Positions 11,369-20,332 of a stretch of DNA of 64,000 nt are shown piece after piece. The position numbers were made by a program, and so were the translations under genes. The DNA is from Hofstenia miamia (Eukaryota > Xenacoelomorpha > Acoela > Hofsteniidae). The notes beneath the pieces were generated by a model, which was not told the origin of the DNA, searched no databases, and saw only the letters and a list, made by a program, of their open reading frames with translations. The number at the start of each line of letters is the position of its first letter. Position 1 is the stretch's first letter. The stretch lies in assembly GCA_900660155.1 (NCBI GenBank), contig CABFPE010000171.1:1038380-1102379 (forward strand), read 5' to 3'.

Positions 11369-12180
11369 TCAATTTTCTAATTGATTACTGTTGCTTTGAT
11401 TATAAGAAGGGCTAATTGATTTGATGATTTCATCAATAGTTTTTTCACTTTCAATGATATGAGACTTGTAATATAGTTTAAGTCCTTTGATTTTGAGCTG
11501 TGATTTTTCGAGGCCCTTTAATACCAATTCGTATCTCAATTTCAACAACATGCGTTCTTTGGCTAAGTCATCTGGTGTAAGATCATTGCGAATAAATATT
11601 GAGGTTCCTTTTAGTTTATAAGTTGATAATTTAATTTTTCTAATATCCCAGAAACTATGAAATTTGACCACAAGTGGCCGCGGTGTAGTGCGAGATTGAA
11701 TAAACTTGCCTCTTCGATAACAATCATCAAATTCGCAATCGACACCTAGGTTATATATAATTAATTCTTTAAGTACATCACGATCAGCATGCAGTTCGTC
11801 AATTGGATTTGGGTATTTAGATTTTTTAGCCAGTCCAGAAACCAATAAAGTCAATCGACTATCATCAGTCACACGTGACTGCTGAGGAGCAGTTTGTTGT
11901 GGAATCCGCTCATGACTTATTTTCATATTGTTCTTCCAATCGTCGAGGCTAGTCTTGAATTTTTTATATCAGTATTCAAGTTACCATCTTGTTCATAATC
12001 ATTTTTTTTTGCTCAGCTTGACAGTTTAATTGATCTATATCAAGCTTCAACTTCTCTATTTTGAATATGGTCATTAATAGAAAACCATTTTGTCTTTTTT
12101 GTTCTTCATTTAATTTGTTCATGTTAAATTCCGAGTTAAGAAAAGCTTCTTTCCTTTTCGCATCAGAGCAAACATTGCAG
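11369..12180 (-). CDS. LINE ORF1, RNA-binding protein, 5' end missing
   Basis: ORF1 proteins of this LINE group bind the element RNA. The upstream end (12100-12180) shows CNVCSDAKRKEAF, probably the last cysteines of an N-terminal zinc finger. A Lys/Leu/Glu-rich coiled coil follows (KLNEEQKRQNG, IEKLKLDIDQLN). The 185-codon main frame (11369-11926) has an RRM-like core with RLTLLVSGL, YRRGKF, RPLVVKFHSFWDIRKIKL and LKGTSIFIRNDLT, and a basic C-terminal region. The third copy reads continuously through the coiled coil into the RRM, whereas this copy differs by two one-base deletions near 11960-11985, so the coiled coil and core fall in different frames. The stop is UGA followed by CUAG. Confidence 0.75.
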
Positions 12181-12181
12181 N
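12181..12181. other. Single-N contig join inside the LINE
   Basis: One N separates the ORF1 5' region from sequence matching the endonuclease region from about 10795 onward. It marks a join between contigs that both carry this LINE, not a biological boundary. Confidence 0.85.
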
Positions 12182-13096
12182 AAATTTTGTCCAAGGTACG
12201 ATTTTCGTGTGTTTGAAATTTCAACATCTGCTGAAGTTGAAACTCTGCTGTAAGAAAATTTACGTTAGCTCTATTAAAGTCGCCACCAATAATAATCATG
12301 TAGTTGGAATAAGTATCATTAATTTGATTTAAAACTACACGTAAGTAATTGCGTAGACGATATTCTTCTTCCTTGCACCAATATGGATGATATAATACAC
12401 CTATCCCATTAATTCCCCTTGGTGACTTTTTAATATTAAATTTTACCCACAAAGCTTCTATGTCAAGCAAATCGTCATCGATGTTAGGGTGGAAAACACA
12501 ATATGGAGTAGGTGACTTAATTTGGATCATTACTCCACCACCAACTTCATCAGAAGCATTCTTTGTTCGATCATTTCTTTCAGTGACGTAACCAGGTAGG
12601 GCTACAGCGCTATTACAAATCTCATTAAGATTTCTGGAAATGTAATGGCAGACACTTGGGCATAAATTTCATCAATTTTATATTTAATGGATTGAAAGAA
12701 ATATAGAGGGTACTAGTCAATTTTCTAATTGATTACTGTTGCTTTGATTATAAGAAGGGCTAATTGATTTGATGATTTCATCAATATTCTTTTCACTTTC
12801 AATGATATGAGACTTGTAATATAATTTAAGTCCTTTGATTTTGAGCTGTGATTTTTCGAGGCCCTTTAATACCAATTCGTATCTCAATTTCAACAACATG
12901 CGTTCTTTGGCTAAGTCATCTGATGTAAGATCATTGCGAATAAATATTGAGGTTCCTTTTAGTTTATAAGTTGATAATTTAATTTTTCTAATATCTCAGA
13001 AACTATGAAATTTGACCACAAGTGGCCGCGGTGTAGTGCGAGATTGAATAAACTTGCCTCTTCGATAACAATCATCAAATTCGCAATCGACACCTA
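12182..13096 (-). mobile_element. LINE, second copy (endonuclease 5' part and ORF1 3' part)
   Basis: Near-identical to about 10795-11740 of the longest copy, same strand and order. The endonuclease part (12182-12530) has GGDFNRANVN and RTLDKI. The ORF1 C-terminal part (12717 onward) ends in SNSNQLEN and the same UGA CUA G. Differences include a 6-bp deletion in the endonuclease frame and a short deletion just after the ORF1 stop, so this copy could not make ORF2. It is probably a second allele or paralogue placed in line by the assembler; a real nested insertion is the less likely reading. Confidence 0.8.
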
Positions 13097-13237
13097 NNNN
13101 NNNNNNNNNNNNNNNNNNNNNNNNNNNNNNNNNNNNNNNNNNNNNNNNNNNNNNNNNNNNNNNNNNNNNNNNNNNNNNNNNNNNNNNNNNNNNNNNNNNN
13201 NNNNNNNNNNNNNNNNNNNNNNNNNNNNNNNNNNNNN
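13097..13237. other. 141-bp assembly gap (N)
   Basis: Run of N inside LINE ORF1. The 31 bases before it (13066-13096) are repeated immediately after it (13238-13268), so the gap is an unmerged contig overlap rather than missing sequence of this length. Confidence 0.9.
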
Positions 13238-13636
13238 AACAATCATCAAATTCGCAATCGACACCTAGGTTATATTTAAATAATTCCTTAAGTACATCAC
13301 GATCAGCATGCAGTTTGTCAATTGGATTTGTGTATTCAGATTTTTCAGCCAGTCCAGAAACCAATAAAGTCAATCGACTATCATCAGTCACACGTGACTG
13401 CTGAGGAGCAGTTTGTTGTGGAATCCGCTCATGACTTATTTTCATATTGTTCTTCCAATCGTCGAGGCTAGTCTTGAATTTTTTTATATCAGTATTCAAG
13501 TTATCCATCTTGTTCATAATCATTTTGTTTTGCTCAGCTTGAGAGTTTAATTGATCTATATCAAGCTTTAACTTCTCTATTTTGGATATGGTCTTTAATA
13601 GTAAAGCATTTTGTCTTTTTTGTTCTTCATTTAATT
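13238..13636 (-). mobile_element. LINE, third copy (ORF1 5' half)
   Basis: Matches about 11716-12120 of the longest copy. It reads in one frame from the coiled coil (KLKLDIDQLN, then MDNLNTDIKKFKTSLDDW) into the RRM-like start RLTLLVSGLAEKSEY. It lacks the zinc-finger part and stops at the TA microsatellite at 13637, then unique sequence, so this is where the insertion meets flanking DNA. The insertion is therefore 5'-truncated within ORF1. Confidence 0.8.
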
Positions 13637-13660
13637 TATATATATATATATATATATATC
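13637..13660. repeat. (TA)n microsatellite at the 5' junction of the LINE
   Basis: TA run exactly at the transition from LINE ORF1 sequence to unique DNA. It is paired with the TA run at 8617-8641 at the other end of the LINE. Confidence 0.85.
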
Positions 13661-15503
13661 ATTACAGTTTTGAAAGCATAACTGTATATATTCGGTTGGT
13701 TATCTTTTTTAGTTTAAAGGTATGCATCAAAATTGTGACCTTCTCAAGCGTTTTATTTTGAACTATGCACTCTGTGGGAATACATATCTAATCGATGCAA
13801 ATAAATCCACGAAATAATTTTTGATTCCATGTAAGAAGAATTAAGGTCTTTGTAAGACTTCCACAAAAATTTTCATTTGCTTTAAAAGGCACCCAAAATT
13901 TTTAATTGATGTGTGCAAAAATTTTGAAATATTTCTAAGCTAATCAAAAAACCTACCAAGAAATATTCTGTACTAATTTTAACTATATTTTTATTGAGAA
14001 CTTTTTGAAGTCTGTGGGTCTTCATCAAAAAAGTCTACATAGATAACTTTTGAGGATACCTTTTGTTCCCATGGGCTTAAAACACCTCTAAATATTAATC
14101 AACGGATTCCAATTCTTATTTTACACTAGTAGAATAATTGTGGAATATTATTGTATTCACACACAGTCATTATTTCAATCAAGGAAATCAATTACTGTTA
14201 TTTGAATGAATATAGAACTGTCTTTTATATCTATCATTGACTTATTGTGCAATGAACTTATATTTGAGAGGTTCTACTTTTGCATTGTAACTAATTAAAT
14301 TTTTGTTTTTCTATATGTGTAATTCACAAAATAATGAAGTCAAAATCAAATATAGTTCAAAATAATTGATATATGTAAGCCACCACTTTATCAGACGTTG
14401 TTCCAAAATACATTCAATGTTGATTTCAGCTAAAAGCTTTATTTTCCAAGGAAGTTTGTGATTCGTACCATTAAATTATTTGCCTAGTTAATTTTATTTG
14501 TTTTTTGTATGATGGAACCACGAGGGATCTATATATGGATCAATGAAAACTGAAAACCTTGATAAGAATTTGGTAATATACTGATAAGTTCTTATAATTT
14601 TCCCGTAAAATTTACCAAGATTCAGCGATGTTTTGCCAAGATTTTACCAATTTTTACTATTTAATAAAATTTGCTAGTCTATGAAATTTCATTAGAATAC
14701 AAATATTTGTCTGGAAGCTATTAAGCCTATTCAATTAAAACAAACTTTAACTAATTTTTAAAAATCTTTAAAATCAATTTACTTTGCCCAATATTCATAG
14801 ATCTGCATACACCCAAAGCGTATATGGATAGATTTAGTTTGCTCTTAGTACTGAAATTCCATTGCATCAGTAAGAACTATTATTCAGAAATGCTAAGGAA
14901 ATGAATTGGCAAAAAAATGTTTTGTATATATACTTTAACAATGTGGTAATAATTTTGCCTATTCTGAATTTAGTTTGATTAATAATAATTTTGAGAACAT
15001 CATAAAAAAATAATAAAGCTAATGGGATTTCTTAGCCTTCAAGCACTTTGAACTTAATGTTGCAATTTTGTATAAATTATTCTACTTTCCTTCAAATTAA
15101 TTAATAATTAGTAGAAATATTTCCATGTCAGACAAATTCTCTTTGACTTCAATTCACTAAATTCAATTGAATTTCATTTAAACCTTAATATTCTAATAGA
15201 AAATTTTTATTAATTTCTTGTAAAATTTGATAATTTTTTATCGAAAATTTGTCAAAATCTTATTATTTTGACACTCGATAAATACTTGTCAAATTCTTAA
15301 CAAAAAACCTTAGCAATATATGTAAATTATTCAATATCATATCATGTTTTGCAATTTATGGAAGAAATTTCCAAAATCTTGCCAATTTTTGCAAATGTCA
15401 TTGATTAGGGGGAACAAATGTAATATTCTTCAAAAAGATTACCTAATAGTCAATCCTGAGATTAATATAAATGTGCATAGATATTGGCATGTATTCGGTG
15501 AAC
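13661..15503. other. AT-rich non-coding stretch
   Basis: No frame of convincing length and no recognisable element. Many A/T homopolymers and a few loosely similar AATTTTAC-type words near 14580-15260, without clear periodicity. Confidence 0.6.
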
Positions 15504-15910
15504 GTTGTTTGAGGTCTTTTTTACCCCCAGTCTGACGAGAATAATGCAAATGCCATTTAGGTGCTTTTAGCATAATTTGTTAACAAATTTGAAATTTAAA
15601 TCAATAATGGTATTTTTATTTATTTCAATCGCCAAGGAAGCACTATTTTCACCTTTGTTTGTCTGACTGTCTGTCCGGTTTCTGTATGTCAGCAAGATTT
15701 CTCAAAGAGCAATGAATGGATCTTTATGCAAATTAATCTCTAGATATAAATTGATGTAACTTAGATTCATTTAAATAATCAAACTGATCCCAATTTCCGT
15801 CTCGAAGCTAGAGCCATTTTATCCACTTGCAATAGCAAGTATCCATTTATAAGGGTAGTATATCAATGCATAGAATGATTTTTTACAAGCAAGGAAAATT
15901 TATATCAAAT
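15504..15910 (+). repeat. Left arm of a ~0.4-kb imperfect inverted repeat
   Basis: Starts near GAGGTCTTTTTTACCCCCAG (15511) and continues through TTTGTCTGACTGTCTGTCC (near 15658) and TTTTTTACAAGCAAGGAAAA (near 15880). The reverse complement of 16848-17256 matches the same order of blocks, including CAAACTGATCCC and the TAGATTCATTTAAAT block. By eye the arms are clearly homologous but well diverged. They are either the arms of a foldback-type element or two copies of one dispersed repeat in opposite orientation. Confidence 0.7.
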
Positions 15911-16019
15911 TTTACGAATTTCAACAGAAAATATCTGAATGAGGTTTGTGTAATAACTTGACAATCAAAACTACTGTTCTATGCTTGGAGGTATTTGTAT
16001 TTCTGATTGCTTTCGTTTT

Positions 16020-16110
16020 ACATTGTTTGGGGTCTTTTTTAGCCCTGTTAGAAACTATAATGGAAATGTAATTTAGGTTATTATAAACGAAATTATTTTA
16101 CAATTTTAAA
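16020..16110 (+). repeat. Third partial copy of the inverted-repeat family
   Basis: TTGGGGTCTTTTTTAGCCCT near 16027 and the following ATGGAAATGTAATTTAGG resemble the outer part of both arms, in the left-arm orientation. Only about 90 bp are recognisable. Its presence between the arms favours a dispersed repeat family that has inserted more than once. Confidence 0.55.
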
Positions 16111-16847
16111 TTGAATTGCATAATATGTGTCAACCCATATATCTTAATCTGTATCTTAGAGACAGTAATAACTAAATCCAGAGCATTACCTACTCTACAA
16201 GCACCCTTACAATTTTTTCTTGTTCGGGATAATCATTTTGAAAATGGAGGCAATATTAGGAAAGTAAGCACGTCAATAGGAATGTTTTATACTTATACTT
16301 AAACATACACTTACACAACTATATTTGCTAAAATATGTCGAATTATGTAATATATTCTCATTTTAAGAGATTATGTTTATACATTAATATAGTATTACAT
16401 TGTCTCCCATTTTTAGACTTAGATGTGTTGCTGTGTTATGAGATGTGACTACCTTTTATAAAATAACGATTTTCGTTATCTGGATTAAGAGTTTGGATTT
16501 TGAATGCTGAGAAATTGGTAGGCATATCAAAAAGAAAAAAATGAAACAGATATGCTAGGCAAAGGGGGTCGCTGTGCAGGTTGTCCTCGAGCACGTGGCA
16601 AAAGGTTTCTGTAAGGTGAGCACATGCAATAATTTTGTATGCAAAGTGCATGGAAATGTAATTCCAAAAGCAGCAGCTGATGTGATAAATAAAATTTGGT
16701 AGTTGTCTTATTTGTAGTCATTGTACTACCCAAGAATATAAAATTATGAAATATTTTCGAAATACAAATTAAGCTATATGGTGCACACAAAGTCACATAT
16801 TGTGTAATTCACAAAAATACTTTTGAGGTAAGTCAATGAATTTGATA

Positions 16848-17256
16848 TAGATGTTCCTCGCTTGTAAAAAATTATTCTATGGATTGACATACGCCCCTTA
16901 TGAATGGACATTTGCTACTACAAGTGCATAAAGTTAGTTCCAGCTCCTAGATGGAATTCGGGATCAGTTTGAAAATTTAAATGAATCTAAGTAACAACAA
17001 TATATATTTTGAGATTTATTTTCATAAAAAATTCATTTATTACTTTTTGAGAAATCTTGATGACAAATAGAAAAGCAGTCAAACAGTTAGACAAACAGGA
17101 GCAAAAATGGCTCCTCCTTGTAGAAGGTAGCAAATAAAATATGGGGATGGACGCAAGGTCGCTCATTTTTTATTTCAATTTCAAAATAAAGTAATTGCAC
17201 CTAGATGGCTGGTGCATTATGCGTGGCAGAATAGGGTAAAAAACACCCCAAACGAC
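16848..17256 (-). repeat. Right arm of the ~0.4-kb inverted repeat
   Basis: Reverse-complement partner of 15504-15910, ending outward at ACACCCCAAACGAC near 17243-17256. About 0.94 kb of spacer separates the arms. The spacer holds only short unsupported frames and the partial third copy. Confidence 0.7.
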
Positions 17257-17442
17257 TACTAGCTAATATTTTTTCTTTCCACGATTAACCGTTAATTGCA
17301 AGCTCAGATATAGAGGAACATCAAAGCGAATTTCAAAGTTGTAAAATGTTAATGTAAAATACTTCATTACCTATTATGATGCCAACGTCTATATATTGTA
17401 TGCATTACTAAACTGGTTATGGGGAACAGGCTGCTAATAATG

Positions 17443-17527
17443 TGTCCTTGCCGGTTCAGGGGGTTTACCTCAACATTTACGATCTACTTGCTCTTGGTGT
17501 TTACCATGACAGCAGAAAAGTAACTTA
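17443..17527 (+). pseudogene. Short host-like peptide, possible PPPDE/DESI peptidase N-terminus
   Basis: One frame reads SLPVQGVYLNIYDL followed by LALGVYHDSRKV and a stop. The pattern LN-YDL followed by G-G-(F/Y)H-S--EV is that of the N-terminus of PPPDE (desumoylating isopeptidase) proteins. Here the usual intervening residues are missing and the Ser-Gly after His is Asp-Ser. No further exons are visible. It could be a remnant exon or a gene fragment carried by a transposon, since it lies just outside the inverted repeat. The match is short and from memory only. Confidence 0.25.
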
Positions 17528-19057
17528 GCAACAACCTTCTGAACAACACTTTTAGACTTGTTGTACTGTAGGAAAGAAAATTTAATTCATAATCTTATCT
17601 TACGGTAATGTAAAATATCTTATAATAACCATATTTTTCCTGACGTTACTTAATGTGACAAACTGTTTCCTCCATATATTCGAATAATTTTGCCAAGCCT
17701 ATTAAGAAATTTGGAATGACTGGATATGGAAACATACATGGGTGATTGTGGTCCCATATAGTAACTAAGCACTTCATCATTGAGCTAAAGCTGGTTTTAA
17801 TAGTTTCGATGTTGGTGCAATGTAGCCTAATTTTCTAAACCACGTAAATGATAAATTTACTCGTCAAAAATCAAAGTGGCAAATCGCCTAAGCCCAATCT
17901 AGAAACCACAATCACATGAATGAATTGCCACAAAATATGCAACATTAAACCCACTCAGGCTAGCATTTAAGCCAGATTAATACAACTTTGGTACAATTAA
18001 ATTTTAATCATACGCAATGTTAGTAAATTTAAGCAAAATTGGCTCATATTAAATTATCTATTAAACTAAAATAAATCAATTGTAACCTAGTAAATATTTT
18101 CAAAACTTGTCAACAAAGGAAATCACATGGAGCCTATGTAGGAAACATTGTGGCTAAGCCCGCAGTTACCACATGCTTGCCTGATTTTTCCCACTTGCAT
18201 CCTATTGTTAGCCCTAGTTAAACTTCCCTACAAAGCCCACAATTAGAAATCTAAAATTAGCCATGATTGCCCGCATTTCATCAAAATTCATCCCACAGTA
18301 GTGGAAGACGAAAAAATTAAGGCATCCCCAAAGTCAGCAAACGGTATTAAGTATTGCTTCTTTAGAAGAAAAAGGTAGTAACCACATTTTTTAATTGGTT
18401 CTTGGAAAACTGTCTTTAAAAAAGAATAGTCGCTATGATCAAATTTTTATTTATTCATCAGTTATTTTTGATTTAATATTTTGTTGTTGTGATGAAATAA
18501 ACACATCATATTTCTAAGGAGTCGCAAATGTACATAAAATCTATCCCAATGATGAGCACTACTAAGTAATACAAGAAAAACATCTCAATATCAAGTCATC
18601 AATGAAACTCATAATATCCTTGTCGCTTAGGCTATTTTCAAATAGTCCTAAATTAATAAATGTGAAGAAAACGTAAGATGGTTTATTATTAAATTGGATT
18701 GGGGATGTCAAAGAAATGGAAGCAGTGGAAAGGTAATCTAGCATCCTGTTTTTTAAAGGAAGTCATGTTCTTTGATGCAAATTGTCAGCCAATTCAAGTC
18801 AAAACTGAAAAAAATTCTTCACACACATATATTATAATTGAGTCAAATTGTGCATTGCAAACCTGAAAAAGAATGATCAACTCAAAATGTGTGGAACATT
18901 CAAATCAATTTCCTTTTGGTATAAAGCATTGTTTCAATCATAGGAATGCTCCTCGACTGCACTTCATGTATGAATCCTTGATTGTAAGGATAGAATAGCT
19001 TTAAAGAATGACGTAAATAACGTTCTGCTAATGTTCAGCATTATATAAGCCTGACTT
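17528..19057. other. Non-coding stretch
   Basis: No supported gene; only frames of about 60 codons. No repeats were noticed beyond A/T-rich runs. Confidence 0.55.
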
Positions 19058-19130
19058 CATTGGCATACGCAGGGGGTACATGGTGGAATCCCCTTGTCAG
19101 GCTTTCAAAATTGATTATTGGCTAAATCCA
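19058..19130 (+). mobile_element. Left end of a hAT-type MITE (remnant)
   Basis: CATTGGCATACGCAGG at 19058-19073 matches 14 of 16 bases of the terminal repeat CAGTGGCGTACGCAGG of the intact MITE at 26210-26444. The next bases also share a GGTGGAAT block. No convincing right end or target duplication follows; a possible degraded CTGCATACGC word lies near 19553. The extent into the flank is unknown. Confidence 0.5.
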
Positions 19131-20332
19131 ATAAATTTTCGGTAAAAAATGATTTAAAAATTTTTAAGACTAAGGTGGTGAATCTCATTTTTAGGGTGTA
19201 ATTTTTCAATATCTTCCAAAGATTCGCGGGACCTTGCCTCGATTTTGATCATGAACTTGGTCATGACCTAGATTTCTTATTTAAATTGTTATTTGTCCTA
19301 ATTCTCATTTGAGTGGGATAAAATTATTGCACAATACTTGATACTGATTAAACGCAGTTGATAAGTGAATTGTATCAACAATTTTAGTTGATGTCATAAC
19401 CAGTTAATAAAAACTTCAATAAATCTTCCTGTGGAAAATATGATATAAAGTAAAATTCCATCGTGGCTAAAAAATTATTGCTAGTTTAAATTGGGAAATT
19501 TATCCAAATCTAAAAGTAGTCTTGGAGACCTGACTATGTCAACAGCATGAACTGCATACGCATTTTAAGCCACTAATGGTCCCAAGAAAATTATGTTTAG
19601 TCATATATATTCTAAAACAGGATATATAAACTACGTAAATGTAATTTTTACAATACACAGCGGCAACTAATGCAACATTGCTTTATGTAAGACATTGAGA
19701 GAGAATTTCCAAAGAAGACACTTATCCGCAATGCTACAACCCCCCCAAACTTGCTCAACATCTTCTACTGCTGCTCAGAGTTGGGTTCAAATACTATTTT
19801 CTTGGACTGAACAACACCGAATGTTCTTCTTATTAGTACGTGCAACTTGATACATCGTTCTGGCGAAATTGCCAGTTTTTATAGAATTTATTTGTAGTTT
19901 ATAGTTTTGACATTAATCGGTAAATTATTTATTTTTTTAGCTGCATATCACTGTGTGCCAAGCAACAGGAATAAATTTTTTTAGGAAATTTGGGATCCTG
20001 GGATTTGAACATATCTTCTCTGTTATAGTGAAAACTTGTTATAAAAAATTTTTGTGAGTTTGCAGTACATTAAATAAAGCCTTATTTTCTGTTAAAACTT
20101 CCCTTTTTACAAGAACATTCAAATTTTTCCCATATCAATTTTTCAGGTAACAAACCGGAGTAAGCTCCATGGGAGGAACAACCAACCTCCACAACTTGTT
20201 TTCTGTCAATAGATCATCTAAATCCCGTCAGAGCGCGCCGTGCATATCCTCAAAAATCAAGTTCGTACAGACACGGGAATTAATTATGAAAATGAGAGTA
20301 GTATATTTCTTATCCAGTGGTACTCCTAGATT
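19131..20332. other. Non-coding stretch
   Basis: No supported gene. A less AT-rich patch at 20160-20280 follows an acceptor-like pyrimidine tract with CAG at about 20147 and could be an exon. The frame through it (20169-20450) shows no recognisable domain. Confidence 0.5.

Larger units (their letters stand above)
8642..12180 (-). mobile_element. CR1/L2/Jockey-type LINE, longest copy
   Basis: Minus-strand non-LTR retrotransposon containing ORF2 (endonuclease then reverse transcriptase) and most of ORF1, with a very short 3' UTR ending in (TA)n. It is cut at 12181 by a one-base N. On the other side, sequence from within its own endonuclease region restarts, so the true 5' end must be read from the third copy (13238-13636). 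The gene order ORF1, endonuclease, RT and the RT blocks fit the CR1/L2/Jockey group; the exact clade is not resolved. ORF2 has one apparent frameshift and ORF1 has two one-base differences against the sister copy, so this copy is probably inactive though fairly young. Confidence 0.85.
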
